Notes: generated by a model from the letters alone, not told the origin. A stretch of DNA of 64,000 nt from Rikenellaceae bacterium (GCA_020859685.1 JAJBVT010000034.1:25345-89344), one strand, 5' to 3'. Shown: positions 33,093-42,529, counted from the stretch's first letter. Translations and numbers: made by a program.

Positions 33093-33701
33093 ATGTGTCC
33101 GAAAGAATCCAACAATGAACGGCATATACTCGAAGCCGCCGAAGCCGAATTTCTGGAGAAGGGGTACGGTAAGGCGCGGACCACTGAGATAGCCCGCAGG
33201 GCAGGTGTCACCCACGCGATGCTCCACTACTATTATCGCACCAAGGAGAACCTGTTCGACATGGTGTTCCGCAACAAGGTACAGACGATGGCCGAGATAT
33301 TGTTGTTCTCGTTCGGAACGGATTTGCCTTTCCTTGATAAGGTAAAGAAGGGGATGGAGAACCATTTCGATTTCATAGTCGCCAACGACAAGTTGCCGAA
33401 CTTTATATTCAGCGAAATTTTCGCGGATGAGAAACTCCGGGCCATTCTCGTAACCAATATTAAGGAGAAAGCCGAGCAGGTTGTCGGGAACCTCGCCGCG
33501 GAGATGGACGAGGAGGTACGCAAGGGAACCATCCGCTATATGGCCCCGCTGGACCTGATTGTGAGTATGATTTCGCTCAACGTTTTTTCGGTGGTGTGCG
33601 CCCCGGCCTTGACCGACGTGCTGGGAATGGACAGGAACGAGTTCCTCCAACGCCGTAAACATGTGAATATCGAACTGATTCTAAATCGGCTTGAAATATG
33701 A
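33093..33701 (+). CDS. TetR-family transcriptional regulator
   Basis: A 202-aa regulator. The N-terminal helix-turn-helix (about 10-55) reads HILEAAEAEFLEKGYGKARTTEIARRAGVTHAMLHYYYRTKENLF, with the TetR recognition helix. The C-terminal part is the ligand-binding helical domain and is not assigned to a ligand. It is followed at once by an efflux operon. Matching inverted repeats stand before both, so it most likely represses itself and the pump until a toxic compound binds. The start is ATG 33093, 28 bases after the -7 box. Confidence 0.92.
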   Translation: MCPKESNNERHILEAAEAEFLEKGYGKARTTEIARRAGVTHAMLHYYYRTKENLFDMVFRNKVQTMAEILLFSFGTDLPFLDKVKKGMENHFDFIVANDKLPNFIFSEIFADEKLRAILVTNIKEKAEQVVGNLAAEMDEEVRKGTIRYMAPLDLIVSMISLNVFSVVCAPALTDVLGMDRNEFLQRRKHVNIELILNRLEI

Positions 33702-33719
33702 TTTTTTTTGACGTTCCGC

Positions 33720-33733
33720 TAACAATTTTGTTA
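33720..33733 (+). promoter_or_regulatory. TetR operator 2, before efflux operon
   Basis: TAACAA-TT-TTGTTA, a 6-bp inverted repeat with the same 2-base centre as operator 1; 14 consecutive bases are identical between the two. It lies 42 bases upstream of the TolC-like start. Confidence 0.7.
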
Positions 33734-33774
33734 ATAAAGATAGTGTGTATAGCCACAGAATTAATATATACGGT

Positions 33775-35025
33775 ATGAAAAAATATCTGATAACGTTTTG
33801 GGCGGTAGTTCTTTCGGCCGGGTCAGGTTTCGGGCAGCTGACCATCGAGCAGTGTTACGAGATGGCGGAGGCCAATTACCCTCTGATAGTACAGTACGGT
33901 CTTATTGAAAAGACAAGGGATTACAACTTGTCCAATGCAACCAAAGGCTACCTGCCGCAGATACAGCTTGCCGCTCAGGCCACTTACCAGTCGGAAGTGA
34001 CGGAACTTCCCATTACTGTCGACGGGTTCAGCGGATTGAGCCGTGACCAGTACGGGGCGACGATAGATATTAGCCAGAGTATCTGGGACGGAGGCGCAAT
34101 ACGGGCGCAAAAAGAGAATATCACCACGCAGGCCGAGGTGGATTTGCGCAACCTCGACGTAACCCTATATTCGATCCGTGACCGTGTTAACCAGCTCTTT
34201 TTCGGCATCCTGCTCAACGACGAGATGATTGCCCAGAACGACACTTACCTGAAGGACCTGCAACGCAATTATAACGAGGTGGAAGCGTATGTACAAACCG
34301 GGTTGGCAAACCAGGCCGACCTCGACGCCGTGGCGGTCGAACAGGTACAGACCCTCCAGAACCGCACCCAGCTCGTTTACAGCCGCAGCGCCTACCTCCA
34401 GATGTTATCCGCTCTGATAGGCACGTCGATAGACCGCGACGCCGAACTTGTGAAGCCCGACCCGGGCCAGTTGTACGGCACCCGGATAGAACGCCCCGAA
34501 CTCTGGCTCTACGATGCGCAGTTCCGTAACCTCGATGCGCAGAAACTCGAAATACGGGCCGGACTGATGCCGCGTTTCAATATAAATGTAACGGGAGGGT
34601 ATGGTAAACCGGGCCTGAACATGTTCAGCGACAAACTTTCGACCTACTATATTGCCGGAGTATCGTTTAGCTGGAATTTCGGCCGGTTGTATACACGGCG
34701 AAACAGTCTCAATACGATAGAACTGAACAAGGGAATGATAGCCGCACAGCGCGAGACCTTCCTGTTTAATACCGAACTGGATATAACCCAAAATGAGAAC
34801 GAGGTAGCCAAAATCCGCCAACTTATAGACTCGGACAACGATATCATCCGCCTGCGCGGCTCGGTTAAAAGGTCGGCCGAGGCTAAAGTAGCTAACGGCA
34901 CCATGTCGGTGCTCGACCTGATGAAGGAGGTAAATGCCGAGCAGACGGCCATACAGGATAAAATAGTGCACGAAATACAATTGTTGCAGGCTATCTACAA
35001 TCTTAAATATATCACAAACAATTAA
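33775..35025 (+). CDS. TolC-family outer-membrane efflux channel
   Basis: A 416-aa protein with signal peptide MKKYLITFWAVVLSAGSGFG; the frame opens 10 codons earlier but this ATG gives the proper signal. It has the duplicated TolC/OEP helical-barrel pattern: LTIEQCYEMAEANYPLI at the start, then long helices with an N-A-T-K-G-Y-L-P-Q-I turn and a second repeat ending DLMKEVNAEQTAIQDK. It forms the outer-membrane exit duct for the ABC pump encoded downstream. First gene of a six-gene operon with only short gaps. Confidence 0.9.
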   Translation: MKKYLITFWAVVLSAGSGFGQLTIEQCYEMAEANYPLIVQYGLIEKTRDYNLSNATKGYLPQIQLAAQATYQSEVTELPITVDGFSGLSRDQYGATIDISQSIWDGGAIRAQKENITTQAEVDLRNLDVTLYSIRDRVNQLFFGILLNDEMIAQNDTYLKDLQRNYNEVEAYVQTGLANQADLDAVAVEQVQTLQNRTQLVYSRSAYLQMLSALIGTSIDRDAELVKPDPGQLYGTRIERPELWLYDAQFRNLDAQKLEIRAGLMPRFNINVTGGYGKPGLNMFSDKLSTYYIAGVSFSWNFGRLYTRRNSLNTIELNKGMIAAQRETFLFNTELDITQNENEVAKIRQLIDSDNDIIRLRGSVKRSAEAKVANGTMSVLDLMKEVNAEQTAIQDKIVHEIQLLQAIYNLKYITNN

Positions 35026-35036
35026 AATAACGGGCA

Positions 35037-35948
35037 ATGAAAATAGTCAAATACCTCTTTGCCGCGGCGCTCTTACCCGGTCTCGCCGCATGCCACAAAA
35101 AAGGATTGCAGTACGATGCGTCGGGAGTGTTCGAAGTGACCGAGGTTATTGTATCGGCGCAGGGTACGGGCGAGATATTACAGTTCGATATCCTCGAAGG
35201 AGACCAGCTCCTGGCCGGTCAGCAGGTGGGGCTTATAGATACACTGCAACTCTACCTGAATAAGATGCAACTGCAGGCGAACAAGGGCAGTGTCCAAAGC
35301 CGTAAAACCACCCCATCCACCCAGATAGCCGCTATCCGGCAGCAGATAGAGACGCAGAAGACCGAGCGTACCCGTTACGAAAACCTGCTGGCCCTAAATG
35401 CAGGCAACCAAAAGCAGGTGGACGATATCAACGCCCAAATCGACCTGCTCGAAAAAGAGCTGGCCGCACAGATAGAGAACGTAAACAGTTCCAACAGCAG
35501 TCTGAATGAAGAAGGCCTGTCCATAGAGGCTCAGATCGAACTGCTGGACGACCAGATTAATAAATCCATAATTACCAGCCCGGTATCGGGTACCGTGCTC
35601 ACGAAATATGCCGAGCAGGGCGAACTGGCCACACAGGGCAAGGCACTGTTTAAAATAGCCGACGTGGGGACGATGTATCTGCGAGCCTATATTACTGCCA
35701 GCCAGCTCACGGCAATTACCATCGGGCAGAATGTGCAGGTCTATTCCGATATGGGTGAATCCGGCTCGCGGGAGTATCCCGGGCGCATTACGTGGATTTC
35801 GGACAAGGCGGAGTTCACACCCAAGACCATTCAAACCCGCGACGAGAGGGCCAATCTAGTCTACGCCGTTAAGATAGAGGTGCAGAACGACGGCTATATC
35901 AAAAAAGGCATGTACGGCGAAGTACAGTTCCAGAGGGATGTAAATTAA
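35037..35948 (+). CDS. HlyD/YbhG-type periplasmic adaptor (lipoprotein)
   Basis: A 303-aa membrane fusion protein. MKIVKYLFAAALLPGLAACH has a lipobox (LAAC), so it is probably anchored to the inner-membrane outer leaflet. The two halves of the lipoyl domain (VIVSAQGTGEILQFDILEGDQL and SIITSPVSGTVLTKYAEQGE) flank a long coiled-coil hairpin (about 75-180). A beta-barrel segment (YLRAYITASQLTAITIGQ) follows. It links the ABC permeases to the TolC channel. Eleven bases separate it from the TolC gene. Confidence 0.9.
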   Translation: MKIVKYLFAAALLPGLAACHKKGLQYDASGVFEVTEVIVSAQGTGEILQFDILEGDQLLAGQQVGLIDTLQLYLNKMQLQANKGSVQSRKTTPSTQIAAIRQQIETQKTERTRYENLLALNAGNQKQVDDINAQIDLLEKELAAQIENVNSSNSSLNEEGLSIEAQIELLDDQINKSIITSPVSGTVLTKYAEQGELATQGKALFKIADVGTMYLRAYITASQLTAITIGQNVQVYSDMGESGSREYPGRITWISDKAEFTPKTIQTRDERANLVYAVKIEVQNDGYIKKGMYGEVQFQRDVN

Positions 35949-35962
35949 CGGTTCGCAAAGAT

Positions 35963-36880
35963 ATGAGCGCGGTCTCGGTACGGCAGGTAAGCAAGAGCTA
36001 CGACAAGATAGAGGCATTGAAACAGGTAAGTTTCGAGGCCGATGCGGGCGAGATATTCGGTATTATCGGTCCGGACGGGGCGGGTAAGACCACCCTGTTC
36101 CGTATCCTTACCACCCTGCTGCTTCCCGATGAAGGTGAGGCTACCGTGGACGGGGCGGATGTGGTTAAAGACTACAGGCGCATACGGCAGGAGATTGGCT
36201 ATATGCCAGGCCGGTTCTCACTGTATCAGGACCTTACTGTGGAGGAAAACCTGGAATTTTTCGCCACTATATTCAATACCACCATACAGGAAAATTACCA
36301 TCTGATAGAGGATATATATAAACAGATTGAGCCGTTCAAGGACCGGAAGGCCGGAAAACTCTCGGGCGGTATGAAACAGAAACTGGCCCTGTGCTGTGCG
36401 CTCATCCACAAGCCGCGGGTGCTGTTTCTCGACGAACCGACCACCGGGGTGGACCCGGTGTCCCGCAAGGAGTTCTGGGATATGCTTGCCAAACTCCGGG
36501 AGCAGGATATCTCGATACTGGTTTCTACTCCCTACATGGACGAGGCGTCGCTCTGCGACCGGATTGCATTTATACAGGACGGGCAGTTCCTGAAGATAGA
36601 CACCCCGGCCGCCATAATCACCCAGTTCGGGCAGGAGCTTTGGGCCGTGGAGGGCGACGATATGTATACCATGCTGCTCGACCTGCGGGCCGATGAGCGG
36701 GTTACGAGCTGTTTCACCTTCGGCGAGAGCCTCCACGTGACGGTCCGCGAGGGTACGACCATGGAAGAGATTAAGGCATATCTCACCGGCAAGGGCCACT
36801 GTAATATTTCAGTGAAAGCCATCGAGCCGACCATCGAAGATTGTTTCATGCAGATTACGGACAACAAGGCAAATGGATGA
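35963..36880 (+). CDS. ABC transporter ATPase 1 (YbhF N-half-like)
   Basis: A 305-aa ABC ATPase with Walker A GPDGAGKTT (about 32-40), signature LSGGM, Walker B LFLDEPTTGVD and a switch-like tail. The last 80 residues are a C-terminal extension common in drug-export ATPases. Its end overlaps the next ATPase gene by 8 bases. In E. coli YbhF the two ATPase domains are fused in one chain; here they are two overlapping genes. Walker A has a D (GPDG) where GPNG is common, which is tolerated in this subfamily. Confidence 0.9.
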   Translation: MSAVSVRQVSKSYDKIEALKQVSFEADAGEIFGIIGPDGAGKTTLFRILTTLLLPDEGEATVDGADVVKDYRRIRQEIGYMPGRFSLYQDLTVEENLEFFATIFNTTIQENYHLIEDIYKQIEPFKDRKAGKLSGGMKQKLALCCALIHKPRVLFLDEPTTGVDPVSRKEFWDMLAKLREQDISILVSTPYMDEASLCDRIAFIQDGQFLKIDTPAAIITQFGQELWAVEGDDMYTMLLDLRADERVTSCFTFGESLHVTVREGTTMEEIKAYLTGKGHCNISVKAIEPTIEDCFMQITDNKANG

Positions 36881-37616
36881 CGTTGTAATCAGGGCCGACG
36901 GCCTGACCAAGAAATTCGGCGATTTTACGGCCGTCGACCATATAACTTTCGAGGTCGGCAAGGGTGAGATATTCGGGTTTCTGGGGGCGAACGGTGCGGG
37001 CAAGACAACCGCGATGAGAATGCTGTGCGGCCTGAGCCATCCCACCTCCGGCAGCGGTACGGTGGCCGGTTACGATATTTCTAAGGACCAGGAGAAGATT
37101 AAGGCCAACATCGGGTATATGAGCCAGAAATTCTCGCTCTACGAAGACCTTAAGGTGTGGGAAAATATGCGCCTGTTCGGAGGGATATACGGTATGAAAG
37201 AATCCGATATAAAAGAGAAAACCGACCGGATTTTGGAAAACCTCGGGTTCTCGGGCGAACGGGATACTCTGGTTCGCGACCTGCCGCTGGGCTGGAAACA
37301 GAAACTCGCCTTCTCGGTTTCGATATTCCACTCGCCCAAGATAGTGTTCCTCGACGAACCGACGGGCGGGGTGGACCCGAAGACCCGCAGGCAGTTCTGG
37401 GAGATGATATACAAGGCGGTACATGACGGGATAACGGTGTTCGTTACGACCCATTATATGGACGAGGCGGAGTATTGCGACCGCGTATCCATAATGGTGG
37501 ACGGCCGCATCGAGGCCCTCGATTCGCCCAAAAACCTCAAACAACAGACCTGTTCGCAGACGATGGACGAAGTATTCCAGAAATTCGCAAGGAAAGCAAC
37601 CCGTAGCGCCGACTGA
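36873..37616 (+). CDS. ABC transporter ATPase 2 (YbhF C-half-like)
   Basis: A 247-aa ABC ATPase. Walker A GANGAGKTT, a Q-loop at SQKFSLYEDLKV, the region of the signature reading DLPLGWKQKLAFSVSI (the LSGG core is replaced by LPLGW, as in this ABC-2 subfamily), and Walker B IVFLDEPTGGVD. It pairs with ATPase 1 to drive the two permeases that follow. The permease gene begins 2 bases after its stop. Confidence 0.88.
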   Translation: MDDVVIRADGLTKKFGDFTAVDHITFEVGKGEIFGFLGANGAGKTTAMRMLCGLSHPTSGSGTVAGYDISKDQEKIKANIGYMSQKFSLYEDLKVWENMRLFGGIYGMKESDIKEKTDRILENLGFSGERDTLVRDLPLGWKQKLAFSVSIFHSPKIVFLDEPTGGVDPKTRRQFWEMIYKAVHDGITVFVTTHYMDEAEYCDRVSIMVDGRIEALDSPKNLKQQTCSQTMDEVFQKFARKATRSAD

Positions 37617-37618
37617 TT

Positions 37619-38731
37619 ATGAAGCAGTTTTTAGCATTCGTAAAGAAAGAGTTCCTCCACATTTTCCGCGATACCCGGACGATGTTGATACTGCTCGGAA
37701 TGCCCATCGTGCAGATTATACTGTTCGGATTCGCCATTACAACCGAGGTGAAGGATATCCGGTTCGCGGTCTACGACCTGTCGCGCGACCAGACTACCCG
37801 CCAGATAACCCAGCGGCTTGCGGCCAACCGCTATTTCACTTTAGTTGCAAATATCGACCGCCCCGGGCAGGTGGACGAACTCATGAAGTCGGGCAAGGTG
37901 AGCATGGTGGTGGTTTTCGACTCCGACTTTAACGCCAATATGCTCCACACGGGCGAGGCGGCGGTGCAACTTATAGTAGATGCTACCGACCCTAATCAGG
38001 CCACCACCATGACCAATTATGCCACGGGCATAATCACACAGTACCAGCAGGAGCTGTCGGCAGGGTCGGGTATGGGGACCGCCATGATGATAAACGCCCA
38101 GACGCGGATGCTCTACAATCCGCAGATGGAAGGCGCCTATAATTTCGTGCCGGGGGTGATGGGGCTTATTCTGATGCTGATTTGCGCCATGATGACCTCC
38201 ATAGCTATCGTGCGCGAAAAGGAACGCGGAAGTATGGAGGTACTGCTTGCCTCGCCCGTGAGACCGATTTTCATAATCATTGCCAAGGCGGTTCCATATT
38301 TTATCCTCTCGGTGGTAAACTTAATTACCATACTGCTGCTTTCGGTGTTCGTTCTGAAGGTGCCGGTGGCGGGGAGCCTTACGCTTATTTTTCTCGGTTC
38401 GTTTCTATTTATCCTCGTGGCTCTCCTACTGGGACTGCTCATATCGAATCTCGTGCAGACGCAGGTCGCGGCGATGCTCGCATCCGGAATGGGCCTTATG
38501 ATGCCCACGATGCTGCTCTCGGGAATGATGTTCCCGGTGGAGAGTATGCCCCCCATACTGCAATGGATATCGGCCGTAATGCCTGCCCGGTGGTATATCG
38601 AGATGATAAAGAAACTGATGATACAGGGTGTGGACGGAATATATGTCATGAAGGAGTTCGCCATACTCGCACTGATGGTAGCCGTCCTGCTCGTGGTCAG
38701 CCTGCGGACGTTTAAAAAACGGCTCGAATAA
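37619..38731 (+). CDS. ABC-2 type permease 1 (YbhS-like)
   Basis: A 370-aa ABC-2 permease. An N-terminal helix (about 20-40) is followed by a periplasmic domain of about 140 residues and five C-terminal helices. The block AIVREKERGSMEVLLASPVRP (about 198-218) is the coupling region before the membrane bundle and is diagnostic of ABC-2 drug exporters. MMFPVESMPPILQWISAVMPARWYIE near the C-terminus also fits. It probably dimerises with permease 2. Confidence 0.9.
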   Translation: MKQFLAFVKKEFLHIFRDTRTMLILLGMPIVQIILFGFAITTEVKDIRFAVYDLSRDQTTRQITQRLAANRYFTLVANIDRPGQVDELMKSGKVSMVVVFDSDFNANMLHTGEAAVQLIVDATDPNQATTMTNYATGIITQYQQELSAGSGMGTAMMINAQTRMLYNPQMEGAYNFVPGVMGLILMLICAMMTSIAIVREKERGSMEVLLASPVRPIFIIIAKAVPYFILSVVNLITILLLSVFVLKVPVAGSLTLIFLGSFLFILVALLLGLLISNLVQTQVAAMLASGMGLMMPTMLLSGMMFPVESMPPILQWISAVMPARWYIEMIKKLMIQGVDGIYVMKEFAILALMVAVLLVVSLRTFKKRLE

Positions 38732-38743
38732 ATCCTGTACGCC

Positions 38744-39856
38744 ATGTTGAAATTTCTACTGGAGAAAGAATTCAAGCAGATGTTCCGGAACTCGTTTCTT
38801 CCGCGGATGATACTGTTCATGCCGGTGATGATGCTGGTTATAATGCCGTGGGCGGCAAATCAGGAGATTAAGAACATTAAACTTTCGGTGGTCGACAACG
38901 ACCACAGCACATACTCCCAACGGCTGGTAAACAAGGTGATAGCCTCGGGTTATTTTATACTGGAGGACGTCTCGTCGTCCAACAGCGAGGCTCTGCGCAG
39001 CATCGAATCGGGCAAAGCCGACATAATCCTCGAAATCGAGCCGGAGTTCGAAAAAAACCTGATGAGTACGGGTCTCGCCGAAGTGATGATATCGGCCAAC
39101 GCCGTGAACGGCACCAAAGGGGGGCTGGGGTCGGGATACCTCTCCGCGATTTTAGCCGATTTTACCGACGACATCGCCACCGATCTCGGTCTCAATACCG
39201 GCAGCGGCATAACCCCGGGTATCGAAATCGTGCCGCATAACCTCTATAATACCTTTATGGATTACAAGGTATTTATGGTTCCGGCGCTTGTGGTGATGCT
39301 GCTGACGATGATAGCCGGGTTTCTGCCTGCCCTAAATATCGTGGGCGAAAAGGAGGCGGGGACTATCGAGCAGATGAACGTTACACCGGTCCGCAGGATA
39401 ACTTTTATACTCGGCAAACTCATTCCCTACTGGATTATTGGTTTCGTTATACTGAGCATCTGCTTTGTACTGGCGGCTCTCCTTTACGGGATTACACCGG
39501 TGGGCAACCTGCTGACTATTTATATGTACGCCAGTGTGTATATACTGGTGGTATCCGGACTTGGGCTAGTAGTATCGAACTATTCGGATACGATGCAGCA
39601 GGCAATGTTCGTGATGTTCTTTTTTATGTTGATACTCATTTTGCTGAGCGGTCTGTTCACCCCGGTAACCAGTATGCCCGAGTGGGCGCAGTTCATTGCG
39701 AAAATAAACCCGTTGAGTTATTTTATACAGGTTATGCGTTCCGTCTACCTGAAAGGAAGCGGTATTTCGCAGTTGCTACCGCAATTGACCGCACTGAGCC
39801 TGTTCGCTCTGGCCTTCAATGTCTGGGCGGTGATGAGTTACCGAAAAAACGGCTGA
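38744..39856 (+). CDS. ABC-2 type permease 2 (YbhR-like)
   Basis: A 370-aa paralogue of permease 1 with the same plan and length. The coupling block reads NIVGEKEAGTIEQMNVTPVRR, and LFTPVTSMPEWAQFIAKINPLSYFIQ is the matching C-terminal segment. It ends the efflux operon; a hairpin terminator lies 35 bases downstream. Substrates of the YbhGFSR family are drugs or toxic cations, but this pump's substrate is not readable. Confidence 0.9.
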   Translation: MLKFLLEKEFKQMFRNSFLPRMILFMPVMMLVIMPWAANQEIKNIKLSVVDNDHSTYSQRLVNKVIASGYFILEDVSSSNSEALRSIESGKADIILEIEPEFEKNLMSTGLAEVMISANAVNGTKGGLGSGYLSAILADFTDDIATDLGLNTGSGITPGIEIVPHNLYNTFMDYKVFMVPALVVMLLTMIAGFLPALNIVGEKEAGTIEQMNVTPVRRITFILGKLIPYWIIGFVILSICFVLAALLYGITPVGNLLTIYMYASVYILVVSGLGLVVSNYSDTMQQAMFVMFFFMLILILLSGLFTPVTSMPEWAQFIAKINPLSYFIQVMRSVYLKGSGISQLLPQLTALSLFALAFNVWAVMSYRKNG

Positions 39857-39890
39857 TATTTCCACCGCCGGTCGGTAGCATTTAAAACGC

Positions 39891-39922
39891 AAGGGTTACG
39901 GTGCCACCGTGACCCCTTTTTT
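39891..39922 (+). terminator. Terminator after efflux operon
   Basis: GGGTTACGG pairs with CCGTGACCC (one G-T) over a 5-base loop, followed by six T. A -7 box for the next gene begins just after it. Confidence 0.75.
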
Positions 39923-39924
39923 AT

Positions 39925-39932
39925 TACCTTTG
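39925..39932 (+). promoter_or_regulatory. -7 box for GH35-like gene
   Basis: TACCTTTG, an exact consensus match, directly after the efflux operon terminator and about 86 bases before the start codon. Confidence 0.5.
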
Positions 39933-40017
39933 GTTTTCTCCTGCCCGCGAGTAAGGCCTCTGGTTATGTATGCTGGTGGGTCAGACCTATAACTCTAAAA
40001 CTGCTAAACATTCCCTT

Positions 40018-41676
40018 ATGATGAAAAAAACTATCTCCTTTATCGTGTTACTCTGCCTTGCGGGTTTTACTGCGGGTGCTCAGTTGCCCGCGCTGTCGCG
40101 GACAGCGGACGGTGCGTACAGACTAACGGTCGACGGCGAGCCGTTCCTGATGATTGCCGGTGAATTGCATAACTCCTCTTCCTCGACAAAAGTCTATATG
40201 GACGCCTTGTGGCCCCGACTCAAAAGCCTTAACCTCAATACGGTGCTGGCTGCGGTGTCGTGGGAGCAGTTCGAACCGGAAGAAGGTGTTTACGATTACG
40301 AAATGGTGGACTACCTTATTTCGGAGTCACGCGCCAACGGGCTTAAACTATGCATCCTCTGGTTCGGTACGTGGAAGAACGGCGAGTCGAGCTATGTACC
40401 GATGTGGGTCAAGCGCGATACGCAGCGGTTCTTCCGTATGAAGACGGCGGACGGCGGGGTGGTGGAGACCGTCTCCCCGTTCTGTGATGCCGCGCGTGAG
40501 GCCGACGCACGAGCGTTCGCCGCCCTTATGGCCCGGATACGGGAGGTGGATACCGACCACACGGTGATAATGATGCAGCCGGAGAACGAGGTCGGGATAT
40601 TTGCCGATATGGATTATAACGATACGGCGCTTGCCGCATTCGAGGGGCAGGTTCCGGAACAGCTTATGAAATACCTTTCGGACAATAAAAAGAACCTCAA
40701 GGAAGAAGTGGCGTCCGTATGGGCGGCCAACGGTAGCAAACGCAGGGGGACTTGGAAGGAGGTGTTCGGGGATAATCCGCAGGCGCGTGAATTTCTGATG
40801 GCGTGGACCTATGCCGGGTATATGAACTCGGTAGCCGAGGCCGGGAAAGCCGTCCTTCCCCTGCCGATGTTTGTGAACTGCTGGATAGTACAGGCTCCGG
40901 GAGACCTTCCGGGTGTCTATCCTAACGGAGGGCCCGTGTCGCGGGTCATGGATATATGGAAGGCCGGGGCGCCGTCCATAGACGTGGTGGCGCCGGACAT
41001 TTACCTGCCCGACTTCAAAAGCATTGTTCGCGAATACCACAGGGCAGACAATCCACTCCTTATACCCGAGTCGACCGTAGACCCGGGCCGGGCTTTTTAC
41101 GCCTTTGCCGAGCACGACGCGCTCTGCTATTCGCCGTTCGCCATCGAGGATGCGGCGGGTAATTTACAGTTCTCGGCAGCGTATGAGGTCCTCGGTCAGT
41201 TGATGCCCCGAATCGCAGCCCATGCCGGAACCGACAAAATGCGCGGGATTATGAGATACGGGGAAGAAGAGGGCGAGACTTTCGTATTCGACGGTTATTC
41301 CGTGGAAATAACGTACGAGGACCCGGAAAAACCGGCTTACGGACTGGTTATCCAGACCGCACAGGACGAGTTTCTTTTCGCCGGAATCAACTTTGTGGCC
41401 ACTGTGGCCTCAACCGGTGTCGGTCGGACCGGTTATATCGGGCAGGTGTGGGAAGGTCGTTACCGGGACGGCCGGTGGGAGCCGACACGACTCCTGAACG
41501 GCGACGAGACGCGACACCATGCCGCCCTGCGCGTCCGCGGAATCGCGGTCGGGAGCGGAGGGGCACCCCGCAGTTTCGAGGCCGACAACTCGCAGGAGGT
41601 ATTCGAGTATTCCCCGCTCGGCAGGGACGCGGTGATGGTCCCGGGGATTTATAAAGTTACTGTCTATACGAGGTAG
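40018..41676 (+). CDS. GH35-like glycosidase with DUF5597 domain
   Basis: A 552-aa secreted protein from MMKKTISFIVLLCLAGFTAG (signal). The frame is open 16 codons earlier, but those codons do not fit a signal peptide. The TIM barrel has the GH-A catalytic pair: acid/base Glu in QPENEVG (about residue 191) and nucleophile Glu in LLIPES (about 351). AGELHNSSSS and WEQFEPEEG near the N-terminus fit GH35/GH42-type beta-galactosidases. The C-terminal ~170 residues match DUF5597, a beta-domain fused to such barrels. Hydrolysis of beta-galactosides is inferred from family; RG-I carries galactan side chains. Confidence 0.78.
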   Translation: MMKKTISFIVLLCLAGFTAGAQLPALSRTADGAYRLTVDGEPFLMIAGELHNSSSSTKVYMDALWPRLKSLNLNTVLAAVSWEQFEPEEGVYDYEMVDYLISESRANGLKLCILWFGTWKNGESSYVPMWVKRDTQRFFRMKTADGGVVETVSPFCDAAREADARAFAALMARIREVDTDHTVIMMQPENEVGIFADMDYNDTALAAFEGQVPEQLMKYLSDNKKNLKEEVASVWAANGSKRRGTWKEVFGDNPQAREFLMAWTYAGYMNSVAEAGKAVLPLPMFVNCWIVQAPGDLPGVYPNGGPVSRVMDIWKAGAPSIDVVAPDIYLPDFKSIVREYHRADNPLLIPESTVDPGRAFYAFAEHDALCYSPFAIEDAAGNLQFSAAYEVLGQLMPRIAAHAGTDKMRGIMRYGEEEGETFVFDGYSVEITYEDPEKPAYGLVIQTAQDEFLFAGINFVATVASTGVGRTGYIGQVWEGRYRDGRWEPTRLLNGDETRHHAALRVRGIAVGSGGAPRSFEADNSQEVFEYSPLGRDAVMVPGIYKVTVYTR

Positions 41677-41750
41677 ATTGTGCCGGGCTATCGTGAATGC
41701 CGGTTGTGGAATCCAACTCCAGAGGTCCCGGACTGAAAATTAGCGTTGCT

Positions 41751-41788
41751 ATAAAGTGATGGTGGGCATGTGCCCACCATCACTTTAT
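41751..41788. terminator. Long bidirectional terminator
   Basis: An 18-bp arm ATAAAGTGATGGTGGGCA and its perfect complement around a 2-4 base turn, A/T at both ends. It separates the GH35-like gene from the convergent nrdDG pair. Confidence 0.85.
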
Positions 41789-42010
41789 TAATTGCGCATT
41801 ATGCTAAGCCTATCGGACAGGGAAAACCATCGGAACGGGGCGTCGGACGAAGGTGAGCGAATACTCTATGCTGCCCGGTACCATAAGAGTGGGCAAGTTT
41901 CCTAACGCTTTCATTACGCGGCACATCACAATACAGACGTTTTAATTGTGAACATGTCCGACCTTCGGCCCTTCCCCGTGGATTGCCAGTCTTATCCGCT
42001 ATTATTCTGT
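41789..42010. other. Non-coding gap downstream of nrdG
   Basis: About 220 bases with no family-like frame. A 132-codon minus-strand frame (41799-42197) overlaps nrdG in another frame and is judged a shadow. Confidence 0.4.
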
Positions 42011-42529
42011 TTACCGGAACGCCGCCGTAATATCGGTGAAACCGTCCGGCCATTCCGTTGCTGATGCAGCCCCTTGCGGAAGGAGCGTAGGATCTTCCCC
42101 AGCGGTGATACGGCGATAGAACCGCTGGTTTGTCGTTGCGGATCGCAAACCCCCGAGACTCTCTATAAATGGTCCGAGCTTCAGGTAATCGAGGCAAGCA
42201 CCGTCAAACCCCGCAGGCAGCCGGTCCCTGCCGGAATACCACGCGGCCTTCAATCTGCCCTCCGATAATGCTTTTGCCGCCTTTGCCAGCCGTTCCACTT
42301 CGTGAGGCTCCCCGTCACCGCCCATAAAACAGATGCAGGTAACCGTGCTTCCGTACTGCCGGATAAGCGAGTGGAACAGGTCCTCGTCCAGCGGTTCGCC
42401 CGTATCTTCCCGCAGGTGCGGGCTATGGCATCCGTGGCATCCGTTGGAGCACCCGGAGAGGTTGAGCGCGAGCGTGACCTCGCCGGGAACCTCCTGGAAT
42501 ACTATGTCATAACTGGCCAGCCGAAGCAT
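42011..42529 (-). CDS. nrdG: Anaerobic ribonucleotide reductase activase
   Basis: A 172-aa radical SAM protein that puts the glycyl radical on NrdD. The iron-sulfur cysteines are in CSNGCHGCHS (about 27-36), a C-x3-C-x2-C radical SAM motif, after VALALNLSGC-type strand residues. CFMGGDGE is the SAM-contacting GGE-type motif. Its start lies 23 bases inside the 3' end of nrdD, so the two are coupled and both fall under the cobalamin riboswitch upstream. Confidence 0.9.
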   Translation of the reverse strand: MLRLASYDIVFQEVPGEVTLALNLSGCSNGCHGCHSPHLREDTGEPLDEDLFHSLIRQYGSTVTCICFMGGDGEPHEVERLAKAAKALSEGRLKAAWYSGRDRLPAGFDGACLDYLKLGPFIESLGGLRSATTNQRFYRRITAGEDPTLLPQGAASATEWPDGFTDITAAFR

